Below are positions 34,404-47,090 of a DNA stretch of 64,000 nucleotides, in pieces. Made by a program: the position numbers and the translations under genes. The first letter of the stretch is position 1. The number at the start of each line of letters is the position of its first letter. The notes beneath the pieces are model-generated. The model made no database searches and was not told the origin of the DNA. It saw only the letters and a program-made list of their open reading frames with translations. Origin of the DNA: Myotis daubentonii (taxonomy: Eukaryota; Chordata; Mammalia; Chiroptera; Vespertilionidae); NCBI RefSeq assembly GCF_963259705.1, contig NC_081846.1:61805722-61869721 (forward strand), given 5' to 3'.

Positions 34404-34870
34404 AAAAAAATATTTCTTAATTGATTTTTTTCACAGAGGAAGGGAGAGGGATAGAGTTAGAAACATTGATGAGAGAGAAACATCGGGCCTGACCAGTTTG
34501 GCTCAGTGGATAGAGCGTCGGCCTGCGGACTGAGGGGTCCCGGGTTCGATTCCGGTCAAGGGCATGTACCTTGGTTGCAGGCACATCCCCAGTGGAGGGT
34601 GTGCAGGAGGCAGCTGATCGATGTTTCTCTCTCATCGATGTTTCTGACTCTCTATCCCTCTCCTTTCCTTTCTGTAGAAAATCAATGGAATTTATTTAAA
34701 AAAAAAAAAAAAAGAGGGAGAGAGAGAAACATCGATCAGCTGTCTCCTGCGCACTCCCTATTGGGCATTGAGCCGGCAACCAAGGTATATATATGCCCTT
34801 GACGGGAATTGACCCCAGGACCCTTCAGTCTGTGGGCTAATGCTCTATCCACTGAGCAAAAGCAGTTAGG
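34404..34870 (-). mobile_element. VES SINE (minus) split by another VES
   Basis: The outer minus-strand VES is interrupted at 34486-34719. Its left piece ends at gagagagaaacatcg and the right piece resumes there, through to cactgagcaaaagcagttag. Confidence 0.88.
34486..34719 (+). mobile_element. VES SINE (plus) nested in a VES
   Basis: A complete plus-strand VES with a 15-A tail. The duplication gagagagaaacatcg is at 34471-34485 and 34720-34734, both inside the older minus-strand VES. Confidence 0.93.
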
Positions 34871-34999
34871 GCTCTTTATATTTTCTGTACCCTCATTGAA
34901 CAAGTTAGTTTGAGGTTCAATAGAGAGAATGGGCTAAGTAGTACTGAATAATTAAAACTATTTAGTTGCCTTGTGCCCTTTTTCACAATTTTTGTCTTT

Positions 35000-35236
35000 T
35001 TAAAAATATTTTTAATTGACTTTTAAAGCGAGGAGAAGGCTGGGTTGGGGGGTGCGGGGAGAGAGAGAGCGAGAGAGAGAGAGCGAGAGAGAGAGAGAGA
35101 GAAGCATGGACTTGTTTTTCCACTTATGTATGCAGTCATTGTTTGCTCCTTATATGTGCCCTGATGTGGGATCGAACCCATAATCTTGGTGTATTGGGAC
35201 AATGCTCTGTCAAACTGAACTGACCAGCCAGGGCTT
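35000..35236 (-). mobile_element. Older tRNA-derived bat SINE (minus) with (GA)n
   Basis: T-rich start, a GA-rich run (35058-35101), gatgtgggatcgaacccat and actgaccagccagggct, the reverse of a tRNA-like head. More diverged than standard VES. Confidence 0.75.
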
Positions 35237-35644
35237 TTTCTTTTTCTTTTTCTTTTTAAAGGTTTCAGGGAATAGGATTTGTGGCACCTAATCTGTGTGA
35301 GAATTATATCACCATGTTTAAACAACTTTCAGAGATTCATATACTCTATTAAATTTGATTCTCCTGACTCTGAAAAGTAGGTTGACTACTAGATGGATGT
35401 CCAATTTTTAGACGGTAATGGTAAGACTTAGAGAATTAAGTGAATTGTACAGTAACATTTCAGAGCCAGCTGTAAACTGATGTTAATACAAGACTGATTT
35501 ATTGTCTGTCATTACATGTATTGATTTCTACTGAAGATGATGATTAACAATTTTTACTAGATGTCTTTAAAGAACCAAAGTGCCTATCAGACAGATAGGG
35601 AATCGATAAGAGGCAACCCAAGGGATACTTTCATTCTGAGTTAA

Positions 35645-35875
35645 AACTATCATTTATTGAGCATTGTTCTAAGTGCCTTCTAAGTGTATCTTCCCATTTG
35701 ATGCCCTATAACAGTATTTTCATATGAGTAATTTTTCTCCGTGTTACAGGTAAGGATATTGAGACCCAGCTAGGTTAAGTAAGTTAGCCCAAAATTGCAC
35801 AGTTGGTAAGTGGCCAAGCTGGTATAGGAATGCTGACAGTCTGACTCCAGAGTGTAAGGACAAAATAGCTTACTA
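35645..35875 (+). repeat. MIR SINE
   Basis: catttattgagcattgttct, ggtaaggatattgagaccca, gtaagttagcccaaaattgc and gtctgactccagagtg follow MIRb order. Confidence 0.8.
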
Positions 35876-35952
35876 GGCTGCTTCCCTGTATAGCGGTATG
35901 AGATTGTCATTAAGCTAACTAACCTCTTTGGAATTTGAAAGGAAAGAATATA

Positions 35953-36261
35953 CAGTTGCCCCTTGAGCAATGCAGATTTGAACTGCACAAGTCCACTTAG
36001 ATGGGGATTTTTTTCCAACAAATACTGTAAATGTATTTTTCTTACGGTTTTTTTAAAATAACATTTTCTTTAGCTTTATTGTACGAATACCATGTAAAAT
36101 ACATATAACACAAAATATTTATTAGTAGACCATGTTGTTATTAAGGCTCTGATCAATAGTAGGTTATTAGTAGTTACTTTTGGGGAAGTCACAAGTTATA
36201 CTTGGATTTTCAACTGCCCAGGAAATCGGCATTCCTAACCCACCTGTTCAAGGGTCAACTG
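35953..36261. repeat. Tigger-like DNA transposon (old)
   Basis: Ends cagttgccccttgagcaatg and ttcaagggtcaactg are inverted repeats. The inner text (tgaactgcacaagtccactt) matches a common mammalian Tc1/mariner-Tigger family. The left flank is TA; the right flank has changed. Confidence 0.7.
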
Positions 36262-36533
36262 GACTTAGTCAATTCTAAACTCTCCACGTTAAGAAAATCT
36301 AGCAAACTAAATTTTGAATATTGGCAGCTGACTTATTAAATGGTAAAATTCTATTTCATGTGATAATAGTTTGTGCAAGTATTATTTTGTCTTTTTTTTG
36401 TTTATCATTGTTTTTTATATCAAAACAACAAGTGTCTTAAATTTATATATAATTGTAGATGAAGGGAAAGGAAGTAAGGTTAAATGATTGTTTCAAAATG
36501 CAGCCACTTACTTTGGTTAAGGATGTGCTGCAG

Positions 36534-36692
36534 GCCCTAGCCAGGTAGCTTAATTGGTTAGAGTGTTATCTTGATACGCTAAGGTTTCGAGTTTGATCCC
36601 AGGTCAGGGCACACACAAGAATCAACCAATAAATGCATAAATAAAAAGAACAACAAATCGATATCTTTCTCTTTCTCTCAAATCAATTTTAA
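36534..36692 (+). mobile_element. tRNA-derived bat SINE, short
   Basis: cctagccaggtagcttaatt, ggttagagtgttatcttgat, then gtttgatcccaggtcagggc and an A-rich, CT-rich tail. Probably an older relative of VES. Confidence 0.7.
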
Positions 36693-36788
36693 AAGAAAGA
36701 TGCAGCTTGAAAAAGGGATATTCTTTAGGAGTATTTTTGTTTATTTCCAGTTGAATGATTATTTAATTAAATTACAAAATGTAGTTTT

Positions 36789-37007
36789 TGCCGAAACCGG
36801 TTTGGCTCAGTGGATAGAGCGTCGGCTTGCGGACTGAGAGGTCCCAGGTTCGATTCCGGTCAAGGGCATGTACCTGGGTTGCGGGCACATCCCCAGTAGG
36901 AGATGTGCAGGAGGCAGCTGATCGATGTTTCTCTCTCGTCGATGTTTCTAACTCTCTATCTCTCTCCCTTCCTCTCTGTAAAAAATCAATAAAGTATATT
37001 TTTTAAA
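36789..37007 (+). mobile_element. VES SINE (plus)
   Basis: gccgaaaccggtttggctca to the A-rich tail, flanked by aaaatgtagtttt at 36776-36788 and 37008-37020. Confidence 0.95.
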
Positions 37008-37094
37008 AAAATGTAGTTTTGCAGTTATTCAAAGGTTCTTTTTTTATTCATTCATACATTTGTTCATAAAGTGGGTTAGTGATATAGATGTAAG

Positions 37095-37800
37095 TTGTTT
37101 TTAAATAGTTCACTTAAACACACAAAAACCAAGCAGTTCAATTAAAAAATGGGCAAAAGACACTTTTCCAAAGAGGACATAGAGACATGAAAAGTCATTA
37201 ATCATCAGAGAAATGCAAGTTAACACCACGAGATACCATCTCAACTGTCAGAATGGCTATCATGAATAAATCAATAAACAGCAAGTGTTGGTGAAGATGT
37301 GGAGAAAAGGGAACCCTCATGCACTGCTGGCTGGAAAGTAGATTGGTGCAGCCACTATGGAAAGCAGTGTGGAGTTATCTCAAAAAATTAAAAATATAAT
37401 TGCATTGTGATCCAGCGATTTCTACTTGTAATTTATCTGAAAGATAAGTACCGTGTGATTACATTCATATGTGGAATCTGATGAACAATATGAACTAACA
37501 TGCAAAGTGGAGACATTCTCATAGGGAACATGCTGACAGTTGTCACTAGAGTCAGGATTGGAGGGCTGGCCTGACAGTGGAGGGATTGAGCAAAAAAAAA
37601 CTTCACTGACAGCAGTGTGGTGGTTGTGAAGGGAGGATGAGGGAGAGGATATGGAGGACGGTACAGGGGGGAATAAATGGTGATGGAAGGAGACTTGACT
37701 TGGAGTGGTGAACTTACAATACAGTGTACAGATGATGCGTTGTAGAATTGTGTACCTGAAACCTGTATAATTTTTAATCAATGTCACCCCAGTATATTCA
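37095..37800 (+). mobile_element. L1 3' fragment (plus)
   Basis: aaaaatgggcaaaagacac, cgagataccatctcaactgt, gtggagaaaagggaaccctc and cattcatatgtggaatctg are ORF2-end and 3' UTR landmarks of L1. Broken by stops and frameshifts; not coding. Confidence 0.85.
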
Positions 37801-38473
37801 GTAAAAAGGAAAAATATATATATAAATAGTACATGTAATAGCCTCTGTAGAGTGTACTAATATTGTGGAATTTGAATTTGGCACATTTAAAGGGAACCAA
37901 GTAAAAAAGCAAAAATCAAACTTTTTAAGTCAATTTGCAACTATAGAATGGTTTTTAAAAATCAAATTTGAGTTAATATATGTCTTTCACACTTCGGTTC
38001 TCTCTGATCCAATTCTTAATTAGTATAGCACTTAATATATTTGCCTCAGTAGCTTAAATGGAAATTTGTGAACTGCTACGTGATTGTGATTTTATAATGT
38101 GCTTCACACGAAGCTTGCATGAACTACGACTTTGTAACTTGAATGATCTGGCTCATGGAATTTGTTGTAGTATTGTGGCAACTAGGGTAAGAATTTTTTC
38201 TTTAACCATTTTGAGCCAATATCCCATTTCATTGAAGTTACAGCGCCATCAATCATAAGACACTCCATTATATTATGGTGCCTTAAGAGAGAGAATAAAT
38301 AAGCCTAAAGTGAGAAGTCTAAAATATTCAACAAATAAAGCTGGGACACCAAAGACCTATTCTCTTCATGTGAAACAAGAAAGAAATAAACCTATCATCA
38401 GAAAGGGGACAGCAAAGTAGTTCAGTTGTCTCAAACTTAGGCAGAGGAAAGAAAATCACTTTTGGGGATTGGA

Positions 38474-38516
38474 ACCACACTGATAATGCAGCCTAGATTT
38501 CCATTATCAGTGTGGT
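38474..38516. repeat. Perfect 15-bp inverted repeat (hairpin)
   Basis: accacactgataatg (38474-38488) and cattatcagtgtggt (38502-38516) are exact reverse complements around a 13-base loop. It could be the core of a degraded MITE or a short structured RNA; neither is shown. Confidence 0.75.
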
Positions 38517-39004
38517 ATTAAAACAAATAAAATAATTATGTGTGTTGTAGAATTAATGAAAAACAAATAACATTTCCACAAAGTGGATTCTTCAGGCTTT
38601 GGGAATCAGGCTTGTTTGTGATACTCAAGCTTCTGGAAGAGCTGTTGTTTTGTCAAGCTCTTGTAATAGCTTTTCATAAGAAACATTGTATTTTGCATAT
38701 TTATGTTTTTGTTCTTTGGCTTCATGTGAATAGCATTACAGTTTGGTTTAAAATTAATGAACTATTTAATTTTGGAATAGTCAGTTTATTTAAGAGTCGT
38801 CCAAATGTCGGGCTGAACAAGCTTAACTAGTTGCTACTCCTAAGAATTTACTGAGGTACTGAGTGAGAATTTATCTTTTTATTTGAAATTAAATCTCATT
38901 CTGTAACCAATATCATGAGTTCTAGTCTTAAAGGTAAATTTTTGGATGTTTTAAAATTGGAAGTTTGGGAAGAACAATTGAGAAAATTCTGTCACCTTTT
39001 TAAA

Positions 39005-39025
39005 TTAGAGAGAGAGGAAGGGAGG

Positions 39026-39056
<31 letters not shown>

Positions 39057-39230
39057 GGGGGGGGGCACATCTATGTGAGTGGAAAAATATCTATTGGTTG
39101 CCTCCCCTAGACACCTTGACTTGGGATCAAACCCGAAACCTAGGTTTGTGCCCTGACCCAGGATTGAACCCATGCAACCCTTTGGTGTACGGGACGATGC
39201 TCCAACCAATTGAACTACCTTGCCAGAGCA
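39005..39230 (-). mobile_element. tRNA-derived bat SINE (minus) with (GA)n/(G)n
   Basis: GA-rich run at 39005-39056, nine or ten G, then cttgggatcaaacccgaaac and aattgaactaccttgccaga, the reverse of a tRNA-like head. Confidence 0.75.
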
Positions 39231-40851
39231 AACTGTTCTTTAATGATTCTCATATACTATCTGTTGTGTCATTGGCCATGTTCTGTTGTGCTCTGTTTTT
39301 TAAATGGGATTTGATTACTTGTGTGTCACAGTATTTCAGTTCGAAATTACATTCATTTGTGCTACCATGTGGAAATCGTTGCATGATAGAGATTTTGTTT
39401 TTCTGTTAAGTTTTCAAACTTCAGTTCCTCAATTCAGCTTAGAATTCTAGTTACTGGTGTGTTACTAGTTTTTGATTTTATAAACAGACCATTTTAAACA
39501 GCAGGTTCACCATAATCAGTAACTTAGTACTTACAGAATTCAAACCTACTTTGCTATTAGCCTAATGAAAAATTAATGTGAGGGTGTGTCTGTAGGGGTT
39601 GGGAAGGAGAGGGAACAAGCCTAGTTCTCATTTGATCTCTTTTGTTATTTCTCTTAATGTGCAAATTATTTTTGTTATTCTGTTAGTGTGGGTGCTGGAG
39701 GCTTGTTATTTTGATTTTCAAATTCTGCACCTTTTTTTTTTTTTAAGGATTATTTGAATGTTTATTTCAAGTTTTAGTCACATGTTTTCTGTTAAGTTCT
39801 TGTTCAGTGATGTTTAATCAGTTTATTTAATGTTTTGAGAAGCAAAAAACTTTCCCTTTAACGCATAAATACCATTCTACTTAATTTTAATTGTACTTTG
39901 GCCTGGTTTTGCTTGATGACTTGACTTTCACAAGTAATAAAATTCAGTGTGTGGGTGGTCTTGTCTATCTTTAGTAACTTTACATGTATATGTTCCTGTT
40001 GACTAATATGTTTATTTCTTTTTGGTTCTTATTTCTCAAATTGTTCATTTAATTTGAAATTTTTGAATAATTGGTTATTTATTTAAGTACCTATGATTGT
40101 ATATAATTTTTACCACCTCCATGTTTTCTTTAGATTTGTTCATAGTAAAATCAAAATTATAATGTAGAACTATACTAATATACATGAGCATAGGTCGGAA
40201 TCCTTTGGAAATGTGTTATTCTTCATGATCTTTATTCATGCTTAATAGGAAAGATTAACTTGTAGATTTGGATGGCAGTTATTGGTACACTAGATTAAGC
40301 TTCCAAACTAATATTTTTTCTTCAGATATTTATGTATATACTTAATTTTTTTTTACCAGTGAGGTTATAGATGATTTATATTCGAGAAGTTAGATTTTTA
40401 TGTAATTTTAAAAATCACTGAATTTTAAACACCTTTGATCTAAAGAACCAGATTGCTATACAATTATTTAACTTAGATACTAAAATTCAAAGGTGAGAAA
40501 TACTGGAGGGAAAAAAAAGTTTTTGTTGTGCTCCAAAAAAGGGAGAAAAGCATGAGTGTTGAGCTAAAATTGAAAGGAAATTAATATTCTTAAATTTAGA
40601 TTACAAATAATGTAATTGCCTAAACTTTAAAGTTTGTTAAAATAATTTCGACTATACATAGTAATTATCACATAAGTATTAAAATAGATCATTGATAAAG
40701 TACTTCATTCATTCAACAAGCATATTACCTATATAATATAGTGCTCACTGGATTTTAATCTTAAGTTGTACATAGATTCTTCAAGTCATATTAAGGGCTT
40801 TGGTCTTATGCAGTAACCTTTTTTTTTTTTTTTTTTTTACTTTTGTTCTAG

Positions 40852-40932
40852 ATGCCTGGAATGATGTCTTCAGTAATGCCTGGAATGATGATGTCTCATA
40901 TGTCTCAGGCTTCCATGCAGCCTGCCTTACCG
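40852..40932 (+). CDS. PRPF40A: PRPF40A coding exon 3
   Basis: Acceptor gttctag after a long T tract, 81 nt, donor GTAATC. Encodes [20 protein letters not shown] then SMQPALP, continuing the Met-rich repeat-like region. Phase 0 at both ends. A Helitron begins 57 bases after the donor. Confidence 0.96.
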
Positions 40933-40989
40933 GTAATCTTGTGAAAATAACTATTTCCTGTGATGTTTTGATTACTTTTATACATTAAA

Positions 40990-41525
40990 CTAGTGACCCG
41001 GTGCACAGATTCCTGCACATTGAAAGGAAATTAATTAGAAGGTGGCCGTCGGGGCGGGGCGGGACAAGGTGAGATGGGCTGGACACACCCTGGAGCCAAC
41101 CTCCCGTGGTCCTTCCCTGGCATCTACAGGGTCCCTCCGGCAGTTGGGGTCCCTCAGCCGGGCCTGCGGGGATCGGGCCAAAACTGGCTCTCCCACATCC
41201 TCTGAGGGGTCCCAGCGTGCGAGAGGGCACTCTGCAAAGTTGCTGTCATACAGGGTATGGAGCCCAAATGCAAGTGTGTAGTAAACCAGATTCAAGGCTG
41301 ACAGTGCCCCAGCACCAACATAACCCACAGCTGAAGGTAGAAATGCGCGGCCCTGCAAGGAACTGCTCTCCCTCCTCTGTGGTTTCAGGGGCATTACCCA
41401 AGAATCACCGCTACCAAGTCATTGCAGCTCAGCAGCTCCTGCATTGACCATCTGCCCCCTGGTGGTCAGTGCGCATCATAGCAACTGGTCGGACACTTAG
41501 CATTTTAAACTTTTATATATATAGA
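40990..41525 (-). mobile_element. HeliBat-type Helitron with a possible captured fragment
   Basis: Minus-strand TC at 41525 and CTAG at 40990-40993. Standard Helitron text (gcgagagggcactctgc, ccctggtggtcagtgcgcat) frames an unrelated block at about 41235-41435. On the minus strand this block encodes a hydrophobic stretch, AFLPSAVGYVGAGALSALNL then VYYTLAFGLHTLYDSNFAE. I do not recognise the source gene. An inverted CTCF-like core is at 41454-41465. Confidence 0.88.
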
Positions 41526-42607
41526 TAATATATACGTATTTGATAGGCAATTGTTAGCTTTTTAAGTGCCTCTGGAGTACTGTAATGTAACATTGGAATT
41601 ATAGTGAACTTTTATTTTTAGCTTCCTGAATAAGCAGTTCCATTTTTCCCTTTATATTATAGTATATGAATATTTTTATCAAATTGATTGTACATATTAG
41701 ATAAGACTGGAATACTAAAAAGCAAATTTGTCAACTATAAATATTTTATTGGTCTGCTAGCATTATAATATATTAAAGAGTAGACGTGTGCTTTACTGAG
41801 TGCCAATTGAAAATTGAAATGATGTCATTTAATACTAGATTCTAGATTTAGAAATCAGAAGATTACATTTGAAATCCATTACTTTTTGAGACTTTAGCTG
41901 TGGCACATTACTTATCAAAACTATGAACACTGGGTAGTATAGCAATATATAAATCATTATGATATTCAAATTTGTACAACTTCTTTATTACGTGATAGCC
42001 TAGTGGTTGTAATGAACAGATGTGGCATACTCCATTGGAGTGCTGAGTTTGTAGTGTCTTATACAAAACCCCTAGGACCAGATATATGTCAATTTTTTTT
42101 TAATATTATAGAGTAATAAATTATATATACTATATATTATGTTAAAAATTCCTATGGGGTCTTGGGCAGTGCCCTATAATTTCTAGCACAGTATTTCCAT
42201 AGTGAAACATGGATATTTCCTCTGACGTGGGGCAAATAAAGACTAAATAGTTCATTTCATTCAGGTCAGGTTTTGCTACTTTAATGAGTTTTGATGTCAA
42301 ACATGAATTGGTTTTCAGAGCTTTTTGGATTTCAGAATTGTGACTGAAGAGTTGTTGATCTGTATATAATTGATGGTTGTATAAATGTAGCACTTAGATT
42401 AAAGTACTTCAGTAGCCTCAGGTTCCTGATGTTTTTTATAATTTATATCAAGCTCAGGGAACTGAGACCACTAAAATTAACAAAAAATCTTTGAGTCAGT
42501 GGCTTGAGAATTATACATAGAGGGAACTGATTGTTCTTTATGAGTGACTTATGTAAAATACAGTTTAAACAAGGTGAATATTATTAATTTTCTTTTTCTT
42601 CTTACAG
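41526..42607 (+). other. PRPF40A: PRPF40A intron 3, right part
   Basis: AT-rich intron with no recognised element. Confidence 0.5.
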
Positions 42608-42638
42608 CCAGGAGTAAATAATATGGATTTAACAGCAG
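42608..42638 (+). CDS. PRPF40A: PRPF40A coding exon 4 (31 nt)
   Basis: Acceptor tcttacag, donor GTATGC. Encodes PGVNNMDLTA plus the first base of Gly. Short, but in phase with exon 3 and with the 14-nt exon 5. It agrees with the mammalian protein. Confidence 0.92.
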
Positions 42639-44020
42639 GTATGCATACCATTTATGGTGGTGTATGTTACACTTCCTTTGAACAGTAGCTACCATATTAT
42701 AATGAGGAAGGGAAAGCATTATCTCCTGTGATTTATAATCAGCTCCTGATTTTTGTCTTTTTTTTTTTTTTTTTTTTTTTTTTAAGGCAGTGGGAATTAG
42801 GAATAACATTCATAATTAAATCCATAAGAAACTAATTTTAGGTCAAGAGTTCTGGAACCAAATTTGGTCTATGGATATACTTTGGCCTACACAGTGTTTT
42901 TAAATTCTGTAATTAGTTGCTAACATTTAAAGTCTGTTGACTTTACATAAAGTTTGAATTTATCTTTTTGCCCAAAGATTTTTATTTCTCTGAAAAAGTT
43001 GGATGATCTGAATATTTATTGTTTACCGTGGTCTCAGAGTATCGAATGAACAACTCTGGTGAGCTCATAATTGTATCAGCAAACATTGTAGAATGGGTAG
43101 CACTTCATGTGGAACATGCATTCTTATTGGCCTCTGGACTACTTAGTTATTTTTTTTTGTTACCTTGCTTGGTCCTTGTAGTCATTGCAATTCGTAAGTC
43201 CTATGATAATATTTTTCTTCAGCCAGTTACCAATAAGTGTTTGTGGTTATAATATGTAATAGTAACTCTTCATTTATCCATGAGTAAATGATGTTCCACA
43301 TAAATTAGTATTTCGCATGCTAAACTTTGTCCCGTGATTATGCCTAAACTTTTGTTTTAAACATGGTTCACAACATGTTTAAATGCACAGTGTGCTTTCC
43401 TACAGGTTTATAGGGGACATAATTGATGTTTTTAAGATGTTTCACTATATCATGATTTAAGCTGAAACGATGTTCTGAAATAACTAATGTAATATTTTAA
43501 TGTATATAGATATCTGGAGCTAATTACTATTACCCTAAATAATCCTGGAAAATTACTTAACATTTATTTTTAATTACTTTTTAATACCTTGGCTCTACCA
43601 TTGATGTCATAGTGACCTCTTTTAATTGTTCTCAGTGGACCCTAGATAGTTGAACTTGCTAGAAATCTAAAGCATAGGATTAGAGAGGTATTTTCAAGTA
43701 CTTTAGTAGTATAGCAGAGAAAGAGAACACCTAATAATAGCAAGAACAAGAAAAACAAAAGGCATATGTATGAATACTTCTCAAACCAGCTTTGAGTTTG
43801 CAGATTGAAAGTTCAATGTGCCACTTGATTCTGAAAATCGTTGCACTATAGATATTTATTTCCTGGAAATAGCAAGTACATAATCATAGGTTATATGGGA
43901 CAGTTTTAGGATTTTTAGTGTGATGGAATGACTTGGCAGAAATACTATTAAGTATTTTTCAACTGTTAACTCAAGGATAGCATGATTTATTACATTATAA
44001 ATATTCTTTTTTCTTTTTAG
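42639..44020 (+). other. PRPF40A: PRPF40A intron 4
   Basis: GT-AG intron with a T run of about 25 (42757-42783) and otherwise unremarkable AT-rich DNA. Confidence 0.6.
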
Positions 44021-44034
44021 GTACAACAGGCACA
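44021..44034 (+). CDS. PRPF40A: PRPF40A coding exon 5 (14-nt microexon)
   Basis: ctttttag precedes gtacaacaggcaca, and GTAAGT follows. With exon 4 it completes Gly and adds TTGT, and joins exon 6 in phase (31 + 14 = 45 nt). It corresponds to the short GTASGA stretch I recall for human PRPF40A, one residue shorter. Skipping it would shift the frame, so it must be included with exon 4 or both be skipped. Confidence 0.85.
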
Positions 44035-44382
44035 GTAAGTACCTCTGAAAGATATTTATTTCATTATACTTTAGCCTGTTATATTCTTATTTCTGTATTA
44101 AATATTTACTAACTTTAATCCTTTTATTTCCATGCCAAATGTTGAAAAATGGTTTGTGAATGATTTATTTTGAAAACTGATTTTGATGGGACTTAATGGG
44201 AATCCAATGTATATCAAGGATTTGATTCTGCCCATCACAATTAGAAGGAAAATGAAATTTGTAGGTGCATAGTAATTAGCCTGGTAAACTTTTAGTTAAG
44301 CATTACATTAGAGATTACTCTTATGTACAAATATATAATTGTGTTTTATTACAAAACTAATGTAGTTTAAAATATTTTTTTC

Positions 44383-44600
44383 TTGCCCTAGCTAGTTTGG
44401 CTCAATGGATAGAGCATCAGCCTGTGGACCAAAGGGTCCTGGGCTTGATTCTAGTCAAGGGCACATGCCCAGGTTGTGGGCTTGATCCACTGTGTGGGGT
44501 GTGAAGGAGGCAGCTGATCAATGATTCTCTCTAATCATTGATGTTTCTATGTCACCTTCTCCCTTTCTCTTTGAAATCAATAAAAAATAATAATACTTTT
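44383..44600 (+). mobile_element. VES SINE (plus)
   Basis: gccctagctagtttggctca, tagagcatcagcctgtggac, gggcttgattctagtcaagg and tail aatcaataaaaaataataat. Similar tttttcttg sequence is on both sides. Confidence 0.88.
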
Positions 44601-45146
44601 TTCTTGTACCTTCCTTAACAGTGTCAGAAAGACAGAATATTCATAATTGCTTGACTTTTTTTAGAAAATGAATAATTATATTGCTGTGCCACAGGTTTTT
44701 TCCTCAACACTTGATTTCAAGATAGTATCTTTTCGTTCTTTTTGCTAATGCTTCTGTAGGTATACTGTTAAACAATTTTGTGATGTGTTTGGAAAATACT
44801 GTAAGCTTGAGACCACCTAAAAATGTATTTTTATACCTATTTTTAATAGTACCATTCTTTAGCCTCTGACATTTTTTGCTTGTGTTCTTAAACATCAATG
44901 AAAAAAAATTTATATGTATAATTTCATTTATTCAGAACTACATTCCTGGAGGTAGCTGTTACCCCAGATTTAGGAAATGTAAAAGCTATGAATTGATTAC
45001 ATATATGTCAATATTTTTAATTAGGGAGAAACACTTTTAATTGTGAACTATATATAAATATTTTAAATTTGTATCTTTTGCTTTAAAAGTTGAATGGTTA
45101 TAACATCTGTTTGGTATTTTTTCATTGTAAGTGCCTGTTTTTATTT

Positions 45147-45556
<410 letters not shown>

Positions 45557-45949
45557 CCTGTTTTTATTTTTGGCTAATGATAGTAATTAATTTCAATTTT
45601 AGGAGGAGTGACATTTCATATTTTTCTATTAAACTTTTCCAAAAATATTATGTATTTATTTGAAAGCTTTTATTTTCTTTTTAGATTCAGGTACACAAAT
45701 AGGAGTTACTTGTATGCTTCAGATTATGGTCATTCCCTTTAAGTTCTTCATCTCTTTTTATTTTAATTAACATATTAGTGTTAGGTATACAATAAATGAT
45801 TCAGTACTTGTATACATTGTGAAATGATCACAATAAGTTACGTATTTAACATTCTTCACCTTACAAATTATAAAAATTTTTCCTGTGATGAGTACTGTTA
45901 TGATTTACTCTTAACAATTTTTAGATATGAAATACAGTATTATTAACTA

Positions 45950-46703
45950 CTAGGGTCCCAGTGCACTAATTTGTGCACCTTGAAAGGAACTGTGGGCCGC
46001 AAAGCTGCGGTGGGCACAGAGGCAGGTTTTAGCCCATCCTCTGTACCCCAGCACAGCCCCTCCTGCCGCAGACCCTGGTCCCACTGCCGTCGCTCTCATG
46101 TGCTGATGGTGCTGGCCCCACTCGCACCCACTGATGGCCTCAATCGCCCCTCAGGTGCGATCAAGGCCAGCAGCCGCTGCTTGAACCCACTGATGGCGCC
46201 AAGCGATCGGGACTGGCGCCGGGCGCCAGCAGTGCGTGCGAGTGGTGGCTCCAGCACCAGCTGTGAGTGCAATCAGGGTTGTCGCTGGTAGTGGGTGCGA
46301 GAGGCGGCTGCTGGCCCCAATCGCCCCTCAGGAGCAGGGGGAGGTGGAGAAGCCCTGAGGGGCGATCGGGGCCAGCAGCGCCACTCACATCCACTGATGG
46401 TATTGAGCAATCACGGCTGGTGCTGGGCGCCAGCAATGGGTGTGAGCAGGGCTGGCACCAGCAACAGGTGCAAGCGCCAGGCCAGGCGGGACTGCAGCGT
46501 GCGGGAGCAAAGAATTTTTAATAACCACCAGAGGCTCGCCCCAATGACAGCAGCCAGTGCCTCACTTTGGTCTGGCCCCCCCCCGCTCACCTGCTCCACC
46601 ATATTCTCTGTGTGCTCCCTTGTGGTCAGTGCACGTCATAGCAGCTGGTTGTTCGGTTGTTCCGTTCCGGTCTATTTGCATATTAGCCTTTTATATATAT
46701 AGA
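45950..46703 (-). mobile_element. HeliBat-type Helitron in the L1
   Basis: CTAG at 45950-45953 and TC (minus) at 46703. The 5' part has the usual atttgcatattagcctttta and a degenerate tgtggtcagtgcacgtcata. The GC-rich interior repeats variants of gatcggggccagcagc. No gene recognised. Confidence 0.88.
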
Positions 46704-46999
46704 AGGTATTGATTATGCAGTACATTACAGTCCCATGACATTTATTTTATAGCTGAAAGTTTGTATCTTTTGACTCTACCCATTTCACCCATTTTCCCCC
46801 ACTCCCCTCTGGCAACCAGCATCAATCTGTTTTCTGTGTCTATAAGCTTGGGTTTTTTGTTTGCTTGTTTGTTTGTTTAAGATTTTACATATAAGTGAGA
46901 TTATAGGGTAGTTGTCTTTGTCTGATTATTTCACTTAGCATAATACCCTCAAGGTCTATCCATGTTGTCCCAAATGGCAAGGTTTCATTCTCTTGGTTG

Positions 47000-47090
47000 A
47001 CTGAATAGTATTCCATTGTATGTATGTGTGTGTGTGTGTATACACATCCATTATATACATATGTACACACACACATACATACATAAAGCG
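47000..47090. repeat. (TG)n/(CA)n microsatellite
   Basis: Alternating tgtgtg and cacaca/catacata tracts with a tatata centre, at the left edge of the next Helitron. Confidence 0.85.

Larger units (their letters stand above)
23415..40851 (+). other. PRPF40A: PRPF40A intron 2 (17.4 kb, repeat-rich)
   Basis: GT-AG intron ending in an unusually long T run (about 40819-40838) before the tctag acceptor. It hosts the hAT, L2, VES, SPIN, HMGN1 retrocopy, N gap, composite Helitron, Tigger-like and L1 features listed separately. Unlisted parts (23420-24600, 24830-26990, 27640-28270, 30833-31237, 31925-32475, 37800-38470, 39230-40850) show no exon or recognised element. A weak old repeat may lie at 26325-26365 and, inverted, 26715-26755. 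Confidence 0.85.
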
